Of a DNA stretch of 49,368 bases, positions 34,594 to 42,070 are shown in pieces (within the stretch, counting starts at the first letter, position 1; each line of letters begins with the position of its first letter). The notes below the pieces were generated by a model, which made no database searches, was not told the origin of the DNA, and saw nothing but the letters and a program-made list of their open reading frames with translations. The position numbers and the translations under genes are program-made. This DNA is from Lysobacterales bacterium (lineage in GTDB: Bacteria; Pseudomonadota; Gammaproteobacteria; Xanthomonadales; Wenzhouxiangellaceae): positions 1 through 49,368 of the forward strand of contig PBLG01000048.1 in the NCBI GenBank assembly GCA_002722315.1, given 5' to 3'.

Positions 34594-34869
34594 CTAACGG
34601 TCTCATTATTGAGCAGACACTCAGCTTTCGTCTGTCAGCGCTTGTGGCAAGGCGCCGATGCGCCGGTGTAGCCAGCCTGCATCAAGCATCGCGCTGGTTG
34701 TGACAATCGCAGCCACAATCGCTGACAGTCAAGCCCCTAAGGGAGCTACGGACGCGTTTGCCCGCTGCGTTGCGCTCATTTGACATAGACCCACTATGCC
34801 TGCACTCACGCACCTTGCGGGCAAGCGCGTCCGTAGCTCTGAGTGACTGCTCAATAATGAGACCGTTAG
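34594..34869. mobile_element. MITE-like element with 31-bp terminal inverted repeats
   Basis: The 31-nt ends 34594-34624 and 34839-34869 are reverse complements with a single mismatch (ends CTAACGG and CCGTTAG). TA flanks both sides (34592-34593, 34870-34871), as expected for a TA target duplication of the IS630/Tc1-mariner type. The 276-bp element has no ORF; its inside includes a second inverted repeat (GAGCTACGGACGCG and its complement). It lies between the two divergent FNR-type promoters. With these promoters and the box palindrome it accounts for the 727-nt gene-free stretch 34321-35047. Confidence 0.75.
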
Positions 34870-34929
34870 TAAGTTGAATCATGATAGCTTTAAGAAGATC
34901 AGGGAGAATAAGTGCCCTGAGCCTGTCTC

Positions 34930-34971
34930 TTCATTTAGATCAAAAACACCGCCGGCGAACTGGAGTATGGT
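34930..34971 (+). promoter_or_regulatory. FNR-type class II promoter for the DUF2933-ICMT module
   Basis: TTCATTTAGATCAA (34930-34943) matches TTGAT-N4-ATCAA at 9 of 10 positions. TATGGT (34966-34971) follows exactly 22 nt later, giving a predicted start near 34978 at the class II distance of 41.5 nt. The first gene begins at 35048. Read-through could also reach the complex I-like operon. Confidence 0.6.
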
Positions 34972-35047
34972 TTTTACCCGCTGCAGGCGCGGTCGCGGAA
35001 CCGATTGTCGGCCATCAGAACAAATAACGTGGCAACAGGTAACTATT

Positions 35048-35248
35048 ATGCAATGGTTTGCACAAAACTGGTTTTGGTTGGTGATCGCATTGGTTTTTTT
35101 GGGCATGCACCTCTTTGGCCATGGCGGGCACGGGGGCCATGGCGGGCACGGCAGTGATGGCGGGACCCATGACCCGCCGGTTAAACCGGGCAGCGGTACC
35201 GACACAAATCAAACCCGCCCGAACAGGTCTTCCGGGCATCACCACTGA
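35048..35248 (+). CDS. DUF2933-like small membrane protein with His/Gly tail
   Basis: 66 residues. One or two short membrane segments (FAQNWFWLVIALVFLGMHLF) are followed by GHGGHGGHGGHG repeats and a second His cluster at the end (SSGHHH). It parallels the DUF2933 peptide at 17032 in position and layout, though the membrane part is shorter. The His-rich tail probably binds metal at the membrane surface (inference). AACAGG upstream serves as ribosome site; the frame is open 5' to 34874 but that part crosses the promoter. Confidence 0.7.
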   Translation: MQWFAQNWFWLVIALVFLGMHLFGHGGHGGHGGHGSDGGTHDPPVKPGSGTDTNQTRPNRSSGHHH

Positions 35249-35258
35249 CAGAGGCGCC

Positions 35259-35540
35259 ATGCTTGATACCAAACTGATTTCCTGGGCGTTAGGGCTTTTT
35301 GCGGCGATCAGTTTCGTCGTATGCGTGTTTTTTGGGCTTGTGACACCACGAAGCCTGCATATGCATGAATTTCTCGAACAGGTGCTGCCCGCCTTCGTCT
35401 GGCTGACCTGGTGGGGTTTCCTGCTCGGGTTGGTGGAGAGCTTTCTCTACGGTGTTTACGCCGGATTGGTGTTCTGCCCGATCTACAATTGGCTCTATCG
35501 CCGGTTTGGTGCTGACTTTAACCCATCTAGGAGAAAGTAA
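35259..35540 (+). CDS. Small membrane protein, DUF5676-like (paralogue)
   Basis: 93 residues with two hydrophobic hairpins. The second, FVWLTWWGFLLGLVESFLYGVYAGLVFCPIYNWLYRRF, repeats the pattern of the protein at 12759-13082 almost residue for residue in its conserved positions. Function unknown. It starts 10 nt after the DUF2933-like stop and is followed by the ICMT gene after about 70 nt. The same three gene types are thus present twice in this island. Confidence 0.72.
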   Translation: MLDTKLISWALGLFAAISFVVCVFFGLVTPRSLHMHEFLEQVLPAFVWLTWWGFLLGLVESFLYGVYAGLVFCPIYNWLYRRFGADFNPSRRK

Positions 35541-35610
35541 TGAAAATGTATGACCCTGCTGGTCGCAGCAAATCCCGCGGTGCAAACATAAAAGCAATAG
35601 GTCATTTCCG

Positions 35611-36282
35611 ATGAACGAGTCGTTCAACCATGCCGGTGCATGGGGCATCGCGCTGATCTTCATCGTGCTGGTGTCGTGGTTCTTCTACCGCTATTTCGCG
35701 CCGAAGAACTGGCGGGAATGGGCCGGTGCCGGGGTAGTGCAAGCCTTCATTATCGCGTTGTACGCGGAGATGTACGGCTTTCCGCTCACCATTTATCTTC
35801 TTGTGCGTTTCTTCGGTCTCGACAGCGAGTACGTCAGCGCCAGTTTGTGGTCGACGCTGGTCGGGCTGGGCGAGACCGGCATGCTCGTCTCGATGCTGCT
35901 TGGGTACGGGCTTGCGTTTATCGGCATCGGCCTGTTCATCCAGGGATGGCGTCAGGTATACCGGGCACGCAAGGAAGACAGGCTGGTCACCGACGGACTT
36001 TATGCCTATGTCCGACATCCTCAGTACACAGGCTTGTTCGTTGCCCTGTTCGGCGAGGGCATAGTGCACTGGCCAACGCTATTCTCGGTCGGGCTGTTTC
36101 CAGTGATCGTGCTCGTCTACACCTGGCTGGCATACCGTGAGGAAGAACAGATGATCGCCCGATTCGGCGACGTTTATCGCACCTACCGGCGGCAAGTGCC
36201 CATGTTCATCCCCCGCTGGGGTCAGTGGCGACGGCTTGCGGACGCCTCGCAGGACCGCGCAGATCACCCGGGCTCCCAGTAA
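35611..36282 (+). CDS. ICMT-like membrane methyltransferase (copy 2)
   Basis: 223 residues, five or six membrane segments. It shares with copy 1 (17246-17893) the ALYAEMYGFPLTIYLLVRF block and the C-terminal signature DGLYAYVRHPQYTGLFVALFGE ... EEEQMIARFGDVYRTYRRQVPMFIP. The catalytic RHPQY and EE residues of the ICMT/phospholipid methyltransferase family are present. The target is unknown. It ends 167 nt before the complex I-like operon on the same strand. Confidence 0.82.
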   Translation: MNESFNHAGAWGIALIFIVLVSWFFYRYFAPKNWREWAGAGVVQAFIIALYAEMYGFPLTIYLLVRFFGLDSEYVSASLWSTLVGLGETGMLVSMLLGYGLAFIGIGLFIQGWRQVYRARKEDRLVTDGLYAYVRHPQYTGLFVALFGEGIVHWPTLFSVGLFPVIVLVYTWLAYREEEQMIARFGDVYRTYRRQVPMFIPRWGQWRRLADASQDRADHPGSQ

Positions 36283-36335
36283 AGATTACGAGTAACGATT
36301 ACCGGAGACAATCCCTTGCACACCATGCCTTGGCC

Positions 36336-36363
36336 TTGCAGCACTATTCGCGTCTCGTATAGC
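36336..36363 (+). promoter_or_regulatory. Possible promoter of the complex I-like operon
   Basis: TTGCAG (36336-36341) and TATAGC (36358-36363) are 16 nt apart, a moderate sigma-70 match about 87 nt before the first start codon. No FNR box is seen next to it. The operon could instead be read from the promoter at 34930. Confidence 0.35.
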
Positions 36364-36449
36364 ATTGGTTATAAGCAAGGGGCCTGGCAGCGGAAATTTG
36401 CCCTGATCCGGCGCCCTGGAAGCCCATGGCCGCTCGAAATGGAGAAGGC

Positions 36450-36815
36450 ATGATGAGTGCATTGGAGCAATACGGTCTGCTGCTGGGCCTGGCGATCGGC
36501 ACCGGCGGCGTCGTTCTGAGCCTGTACGGCCTTGCCCGCGCGTTGGGGCCGACACGCCGGGAGCCGGGCAAGGATGTGCCGGCAAGTTCCGGTGTGCTGT
36601 CGCGGGATCCGGTGTGGGGCCGTTATCATGCGCGCTATTACGGTTACGCGCTGCTGTTTCTGGCCTTCGATATGGAAATGGCGTTCATGTATCCATGGGC
36701 GGTTGTGTACAAGGAAGTCGGGCTGGTTGCCCTGCTTGATATGGGCGTGTTTCTGGCCATTCTCTTCCTCGGCCTGCTCTATGGATGGAGCCAGGGCGCT
36801 CTGAGGCGGCAATGA
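36450..36815 (+). CDS. nuoA: NuoA-like complex I membrane subunit
   Basis: 121 residues, three membrane helices, the usual NuoA size. The conserved [23 protein letters not shown] segment in the second helix is clear, including the acidic pair DMEMAF. The first loop, which in ordinary NuoA holds a YECG motif near the quinone cavity, reads DPVWGRYHA here, so the Cys and Glu are lost. GGAGAAGG before the ATG at 36450 supports the start (an ATG follows directly at 36453). It overlaps the next gene by 4 nt and opens an eight-gene run with 1-4-nt overlaps at all but the NuoL-NuoM junction, which has a 25-nt gap. Confidence 0.88.
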   Translation: MMSALEQYGLLLGLAIGTGGVVLSLYGLARALGPTRREPGKDVPASSGVLSRDPVWGRYHARYYGYALLFLAFDMEMAFMYPWAVVYKEVGLVALLDMGVFLAILFLGLLYGWSQGALRRQ

Positions 36816-38500
36816 CTTCTGCGCCGGTAATGACCGACACGGGCGCACGGCGGCGACAGAAGCGATTCGCGGTGCTGCAGAAGTGGATCTCCCGCGCCCT
36901 CGCGCGCAGCCTGAGCTGCCTGATCGTCCCGGGGCCGGAAGTGGCCCTGGCGCATGGTCTGGATGTGACGGCGGCCGGCCTGCGCATCACCGGGACGCCT
37001 CGCGATGCAGGCGTGCTACTGATTGTCGGCGACCTTCCAGAGAAAATGACCGAAGCTGCGGCAGTGCTCTACGCCCAGATGCCCCGTCCGCGCGCCATTC
37101 TTGTGCTGGGCGGCCAAATACCCTCCTCCCTGCCGGATGCAGATGCGGTGGCGGATCTTTCTCAAGAAGCGCTGACAGAAGCGACTGAGCGGCTGAGGCG
37201 TGCACTGGCGGAGAGTGCCTTTGCCGCTTCGACGGAGGATTTCGATGCCGCAGTCCTGAATGCCAGGATCGAGTATGTCTGCCCCATGCATCCGGAAGTC
37301 GTCCAGGATGAGCCGGGCAGTTGCCCCAAATGCGGCATGGACCTGGTGGCGCGCGATGCCGGAGATGACAGCGGCGCTGGAGACATGATTCCGGAGCACG
37401 GCCACGATCATGAGCACCACCATGATCATGAACATCACCACGGGGGAGCCCCCGGGCACTCGGAACATGATCATTCCGGTCACGATCATGCGGGGCACGA
37501 CAATGGAGGCAACGAACATTCGGGGCACGACCATGATGCCATGGGGTTCATGTCCATGGTTGAAGTGACCAGGGACCTGCCCCGTAGCGCCGACGGGCTG
37601 GCAATGGACTGGATTGAGGTGCCGTTCGGTCCGGTTTTTCCCGGTTTGCCTGGCGGGCTGAAGTTGACGCTGACGCTCGACGGTGACGGAGTGACTGAAG
37701 GGCGTGCCAGAACGCTGGTGGGCATGGCCAACGGTGATGACGGCAATGGACAACTGAAAGCCGAGACTTTCGTCGAGCGTCTGGCGTCGGCCACGCCGCT
37801 GGCGCCCGTGAGCTACCGCCTGCTTGCCTGCCTGGCAATCGAGCGGGCGGCCGGGGTGGAGGATGACCCGGCAACCGCCCGGGCCCGCGCCGGCGCACTC
37901 GAGCGTGAGCGCATCGCCAGTCACCTGGGATGGCTGGCCCAGTCGGGGCGTCAGCTCGGCTTCGCCTGGCTGACGGATCGTGCTTCGACCCTGCAACTGG
38001 GCATCCAGAATGCCAGTCAGGAAAAGCTTATTGAACTGGAGCCGGCGCTACAGGCATTGGCCAACCGTCTCGGGCGAACGCCGTTGCTCAAGGCGCGATT
38101 GAAGGGGACCGGCGTTCTGCCAGCGGGTTCTTCCGGCCTGCGTGGGCCGGTGGCGGTTGCCGCCGACGAAGCCGGAGATGCCTGGGCACGCCTGTGGCAG
38201 CGTCTGGCCGAGAGCACGGCAAGCCTCGATGTCATCAAGTCGACCGGCGAGCTGGGCCTGCCGGCCCTTCGAAACATCGGCCATGCATCCGGTATCGGCG
38301 AGGCGACCGTGGAAACCCCGCGCGGCCTGGCTCAACTGAATCTGAAACTGGAGCACGGCCGGGTGAAATCATACAAGCTGGATACCGCCTGCAGTCACCA
38401 TATCGGCCTGGTTGCAGAACTTGTCGAAGGCCGGGAGCTGGGCGATGCACTGGTGGCGGTTGGCTCACTGGACTTGTCGCCGTGGGAGGTGCTTTCGTGA
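36812..38500 (+). CDS. NuoB-like / heavy-metal-binding / NuoD-like fusion protein
   Basis: 562 residues in four parts. (1) About 15-115, NuoB-like: [12 protein letters not shown] ... [20 protein letters not shown] ... [14 protein letters not shown]. Of the four N2 cluster cysteines only the first (SC) remains; GACA reads GGQI and the PGCPP loop is absent. (2) About 153-178, a heavy-metal-binding domain with CPMHP and CPKCGMDL. (3) About 190-245, a His/Asp/Gly-rich linker. (4) About 255-562, NuoD-like, from [11 protein letters not shown] to [18 protein letters not shown] and GSLDLS. The quinone-site His (GPQHP) and Tyr of NuoD are replaced. It overlaps both neighbours by 4 nt. It probably caps the membrane arm as a non-standard peripheral subunit. 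Confidence 0.85.
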   Translation: MTSAPVMTDTGARRRQKRFAVLQKWISRALARSLSCLIVPGPEVALAHGLDVTAAGLRITGTPRDAGVLLIVGDLPEKMTEAAAVLYAQMPRPRAILVLGGQIPSSLPDADAVADLSQEALTEATERLRRALAESAFAASTEDFDAAVLNARIEYVCPMHPEVVQDEPGSCPKCGMDLVARDAGDDSGAGDMIPEHGHDHEHHHDHEHHHGGAPGHSEHDHSGHDHAGHDNGGNEHSGHDHDAMGFMSMVEVTRDLPRSADGLAMDWIEVPFGPVFPGLPGGLKLTLTLDGDGVTEGRARTLVGMANGDDGNGQLKAETFVERLASATPLAPVSYRLLACLAIERAAGVEDDPATARARAGALERERIASHLGWLAQSGRQLGFAWLTDRASTLQLGIQNASQEKLIELEPALQALANRLGRTPLLKARLKGTGVLPAGSSGLRGPVAVAADEAGDAWARLWQRLAESTASLDVIKSTGELGLPALRNIGHASGIGEATVETPRGLAQLNLKLEHGRVKSYKLDTACSHHIGLVAELVEGRELGDALVAVGSLDLSPWEVLS

Positions 38501-39393
38501 CCCTTGCCATCGTCTTGCTTGCCTTACTTGCCAGCGTCTGGCTGCTTGCCGTGACCGAAGGCTGGACGACAACCGGCCGCCTGCGTCCGGCCGCGCCTCT
38601 GCTTAGCGGCTTGGCGCATCTGGGTCGTGAATCCATTGTACCGCGCACGCCGGATCGGGTCTTTTTCGAGACTGCGCCGGTGCTGTTCCTGATTGTCGCG
38701 GTGCTTGGCGCGGCGGTTCTGCCGCTGGCGCCGACTCTGGTCATCGCGGATCTGGCCACCGGTGCCCTGTTCATCAACGCGGCGCTTGCTTATGTGCTGG
38801 TTGCCGTGATCATGGCGGGTTGGGGTCCGAATGGCGCCTATGCCATGATCGGTGGCTGGCGATTCCTTGGCCAGCTCATCGCCTACGCCATGCTCATTGT
38901 CATGCCCATCACAGCGGTGGCCATGCGCGCTGAATCCCTGGTGACCACCGTGATTGTTGGCTCCCAGGGCAGTCTGTGGAACATTGTCTATCAGCCGCTT
39001 GGTTTCATGCTGTTTTTCATTGCCGCCATGGCGCTGGCGTTCCGTGCGCCGTTCGATCTGCCGATCGCAGCGGGGGAGCTGGGCGGGGGTGTGGACGCCG
39101 AATATACCGGCGTGCGCCTGGCAGTGCTGCGCCTGGCCCGGCTGACGCTGGTGGTCACGCTGGCTTCCGCGATCACGGTGTTCTACCTCGGCGGCTGGCA
39201 CGGGCCGCTGCTGCCTCCCTGGGCCTGGAGCCTGATCAAGACCCTGGCCGTGGCCGTGTCGATGCTGCTGGTCGGTCGCTATCTGCCGCGAATTCGCGAG
39301 GCGGATCTGATGCGGTGGTGCTGGACCCTGGGCATTCCCCTCGCCCTGTTGAATATCATTGTTGTCGGTGTACTGGTGCTGGTGGTGCCCTGA
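38497..39393 (+). CDS. nuoH: NuoH-like complex I membrane subunit
   Basis: 298 residues and about eight membrane helices, slightly shorter than ordinary NuoH (about 320). The family core FRAPFDLP ... GEL ... [17 protein letters not shown] is visible at about 185-210. Within it the usual PEAExEL reads PIAAGEL, so two acidic residues near the quinone chamber are lost. The GTG start overlaps the previous stop (GTGA) and has GGGAGG upstream. NuoH normally joins the quinone site to the proton channels; here it would contact the fusion protein. Confidence 0.9.
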   Translation: MTLAIVLLALLASVWLLAVTEGWTTTGRLRPAAPLLSGLAHLGRESIVPRTPDRVFFETAPVLFLIVAVLGAAVLPLAPTLVIADLATGALFINAALAYVLVAVIMAGWGPNGAYAMIGGWRFLGQLIAYAMLIVMPITAVAMRAESLVTTVIVGSQGSLWNIVYQPLGFMLFFIAAMALAFRAPFDLPIAAGELGGGVDAEYTGVRLAVLRLARLTLVVTLASAITVFYLGGWHGPLLPPWAWSLIKTLAVAVSMLLVGRYLPRIREADLMRWCWTLGIPLALLNIIVVGVLVLVVP

Positions 39394-39929
39394 TGTACGC
39401 TCAGGCTTTTTTTGTTGCCGTTTTCGGACTGGCCGCCATCGGCTTCGGCGTGGTGGTGTTTCGGACTTCGTCCATGGTGCGTTCCGCGCTGGCACTGTTG
39501 TTCTCGCAGACCGCCGTTGGCTGCATGTTCCTGGCGATGCAGACCGAATTCCTGGGCGTGCTGCAGATCATGATGATGGCCACAGAGATGAGCATCATGG
39601 CCATTTTCATGGTGATGTTCATGATGGACCCGGGCGGCATGGGCGGCATGGACATGACCCACCAGAAGCGCTTTTCGATCGGCGCCGGAGTGGTCGCTGC
39701 CGGTGTCACGATAGTGGTCGCGTTCTGGGTTGATTGGGGACCTGTGACGGTCGAGGCGCCGGATGCCGCGATGCAGACCCGGGCGCTGGGTATGGAGCTG
39801 CTGGGGCGTTCCATGCTGATCTTCGAAACCGCCGGTGTCACCATCCTCACCGCGATGATTGCGGCCACGGCGGTGGCAATACCGGTGCAGGCTCGGGCCA
39901 ATAAGGGCGAGATGGAGAGCCCGGAGTGA
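39393..39929 (+). CDS. nuoJ: NuoJ-like complex I membrane subunit
   Basis: 178 residues with five membrane helices, normal for NuoJ. The third-helix region FLGVLQIMMMATEMSIMAIFMVMFMM corresponds to the conserved FLAxLQVLVYAGAI stretch; unusually it is very rich in methionine and has MATEM in place of YAGAI. The loop after it (PGGMGGMDMTHQKR) is also Met-rich. The ATG shares one base with the nuoH stop. Methionine enrichment in this subunit may reflect a metal-linked role (inference) or simple drift. Confidence 0.88.
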   Translation: MYAQAFFVAVFGLAAIGFGVVVFRTSSMVRSALALLFSQTAVGCMFLAMQTEFLGVLQIMMMATEMSIMAIFMVMFMMDPGGMGGMDMTHQKRFSIGAGVVAAGVTIVVAFWVDWGPVTVEAPDAAMQTRALGMELLGRSMLIFETAGVTILTAMIAATAVAIPVQARANKGEMESPE

Positions 39930-40237
39930 CGGCTATTCTGATTGTGGCGCTTGTGACCGGTGCCATCCTGTTCGGCATCGGCGTCTACGGGGCGCTATCG
40001 CAGACCAACCTGGTCATGATCATGATGGGCGTCGAACTGATCCTGGCCGGTGCGCTGGTCAACCTGGTCGCCTTCTGGCGCTTTCTGCATCCCGAAATCT
40101 ACGCCGGGCAGATGTTCGTGCTGGTAGTGATGACAGTCATGGCCGTCGAGATGGCCGTCGGCTTCGGCGTCGCGATTGCGCGCTTCCGGGCCAGGGGCTC
40201 GGTGGAGATGGAGGAAGCGCGGGACCTGAAAGGATGA
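39926..40237 (+). CDS. nuoK: NuoK-like complex I membrane subunit
   Basis: 103 residues and three membrane helices, the standard NuoK size. Both functional glutamates are present: one in MGVELILAGALVNLVAF (second helix) and one in MAVEMAVGFGVAIARF (third helix). In ordinary complex I these form part of the proton path next to NuoJ and NuoN. GTG start overlapping the nuoJ stop by 4 nt. Retention of both Glu argues that ion transfer is still selected for. Confidence 0.92.
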   Translation: MTAILIVALVTGAILFGIGVYGALSQTNLVMIMMGVELILAGALVNLVAFWRFLHPEIYAGQMFVLVVMTVMAVEMAVGFGVAIARFRARGSVEMEEARDLKG

Positions 40238-42045
40238 GCCCCGTGCTGCTGCCGGTGCTGCTCCCCCTGCTCGCCGCCGCGGCCATCCTGGTGCTGCGCC
40301 GGGGCGGACCCGCGCTGGCCCTGGGCGGTGCCGTGCTCGGTCTGGGGGCGAGTCTGTGGCTTCTGGCCCGGGTTGCCGGCGGCCCGGCCGAAACGCTGCT
40401 TCTGCCCGGCCTGCCAGAAATGCCATTGCGCCTGACCGCCGAGCCGCTGACAGCGCTGCTGGCCGTGGCGGTGGCCACCGTCGGCACGTTCGTGCTGACC
40501 TACGCGGTCGGCTACATGCAGCGCGAGTCGGGCCTGCCCCGGTTCTGTGCCGTCATGTCCCTGTTCCTCGCCGCGATGCAGGCCCTGGTGCTGGCCGGCG
40601 ACTGGATACTGCTGCTGGCGGCCTGGGAGCTGATCGGACTGTGCAGCTACTTGCTGATCGGCTTCTGGTTCCAGCGGCCCGAGGCCGCGGATGCCGCCGG
40701 CCGCGCCTTCCTCTACACCCGCAGCGCCGATCTGGGCCTGTACGTCGCGATATTCATCCTCATCGGGTCGACGGGCACCAGCGAAATCGCCGCTACCCTG
40801 GCAACGGACGGCGGCGCCACGGTCGCCGCCGGGCTGCTGTTGCTCATGGCCGCCATGGGCAAGTCGGCCCAGGTTCCCTTGCAGGACTGGCTGATGCGCG
40901 CCATGGCGGGCCCGACGCCGGTCTCGGCGCTGCTGCATTCGGCCACGCTGGTGGCGGCGGGCGCCATCCTGCTGATCCGTTCGGCCCCGCTGCTGAGTCC
41001 CGGTGTGTTACTCGCCATCGGACTTGTCGGCGGCATTACCACGGTGGCGGCCGGGGTTATTGCGCTTGCCGAGCGTGACCTCAAACGCCTGCTCGCCGCT
41101 TCCACTGCCAGTCAGTATGGCCTGATGCTGGTCGCGGTCGGCGCCGGGGTACCGCTGGCGGCTCTCCTGCATTTGCTCGCCCATGCCGCCATCAAGAGCA
41201 CCCTGTTTCTTGCCGCCGGCGACTTCCAGCATGCCCGCGGGGGTACCGGTTTCGATCAGTTAGAGGGTGTTGGTCGCGCCAGACCCTGGGCTTTTGCCGG
41301 CTTTGCGTTGGCGGCGCTGGCACTGGCCGGTATCCCGCCACTGAGCGGGTTCTTCTCCAAGGACGCGGTAATCGCCGCCGCCCTGTCTGCGCAGGGCGCC
41401 GCCTGGCTCGGTCCCCTGGCGCTGGCCGGTACCTTGCTGACCGGCGGCTATATGGCCCGGGCCTTGCGCTTGCTGTGGCGAGGCTCCGGCGAAACCCGAC
41501 CGGTTGCTGGCAGTGCCTGGATGACGGTGGGCGTTTGGGGTTTGGTGATCCCTGCCACTACCCTCGGTCTGGCCTTCGGCCCCATCGAGGCCGTTCTTGA
41601 TCTGCCCGCCGTCCCGGCAGGCGCGGTGGCCGTGCTGCTTGGGCTCCTTGCCGCAGTGAGTGGCCTGGGCCTGGGCTGGCTCGCGCCGGCTCCCCGCCTG
41701 CTGGGGCCGATCTACCCGTGGGCACGACGCGGACTTGCCATTGGCGGTGGGCTTACGGTCTGGGTCGGGAGGCCGGCTATGGCCGCTGCCCGGGGGTGTG
41801 AGTGGCTGGAAGGGCGTCTGTATGCAGCCGTCCTCGATGTCGGCCGGGCCGGGCTCTCCGTGGCGCGGCTGGCGCGCGCCAGCGACGAGCGCCGCATCGA
41901 TGGCATGATCTTCGCCCTGGTGGCGGGCATGCGGGCCTTGGGGGACCGCGCCCGCGCTCTGCAAAGTGGTCTGATCCACCGTGAGCTGGCCGTCAGTGTC
42001 TCGGTTGCGGCCGTGGGGCTGGTCGTGCTGCTTGTGATCTTGTAG
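40234..42045 (+). CDS. nuoL: NuoL-like antiporter subunit
   Basis: 603 residues, about the normal length for NuoL. Conserved features: the WELIGLCSYLLIGFWF helix with its glutamate, MGKSAQVPLQDWLMRAMAGPTPVSALLHSATLVAAGA with the channel Lys and His, and IPPLSGFFSKD. The C-terminal third has the long helix region and a final membrane helix as in NuoL/Mrp antiporter relatives. It should be the distal proton-pumping subunit. The ATG overlaps nuoK by 4 nt; the open frame further 5' is a shadow. Confidence 0.92.
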   Translation: MSPVLLPVLLPLLAAAAILVLRRGGPALALGGAVLGLGASLWLLARVAGGPAETLLLPGLPEMPLRLTAEPLTALLAVAVATVGTFVLTYAVGYMQRESGLPRFCAVMSLFLAAMQALVLAGDWILLLAAWELIGLCSYLLIGFWFQRPEAADAAGRAFLYTRSADLGLYVAIFILIGSTGTSEIAATLATDGGATVAAGLLLLMAAMGKSAQVPLQDWLMRAMAGPTPVSALLHSATLVAAGAILLIRSAPLLSPGVLLAIGLVGGITTVAAGVIALAERDLKRLLAASTASQYGLMLVAVGAGVPLAALLHLLAHAAIKSTLFLAAGDFQHARGGTGFDQLEGVGRARPWAFAGFALAALALAGIPPLSGFFSKDAVIAAALSAQGAAWLGPLALAGTLLTGGYMARALRLLWRGSGETRPVAGSAWMTVGVWGLVIPATTLGLAFGPIEAVLDLPAVPAGAVAVLLGLLAAVSGLGLGWLAPAPRLLGPIYPWARRGLAIGGGLTVWVGRPAMAAARGCEWLEGRLYAAVLDVGRAGLSVARLARASDERRIDGMIFALVAGMRALGDRARALQSGLIHRELAVSVSVAAVGLVVLLVIL

Positions 42046-42070
42046 CGTTTCTGAAGGGAATCCGATATTC

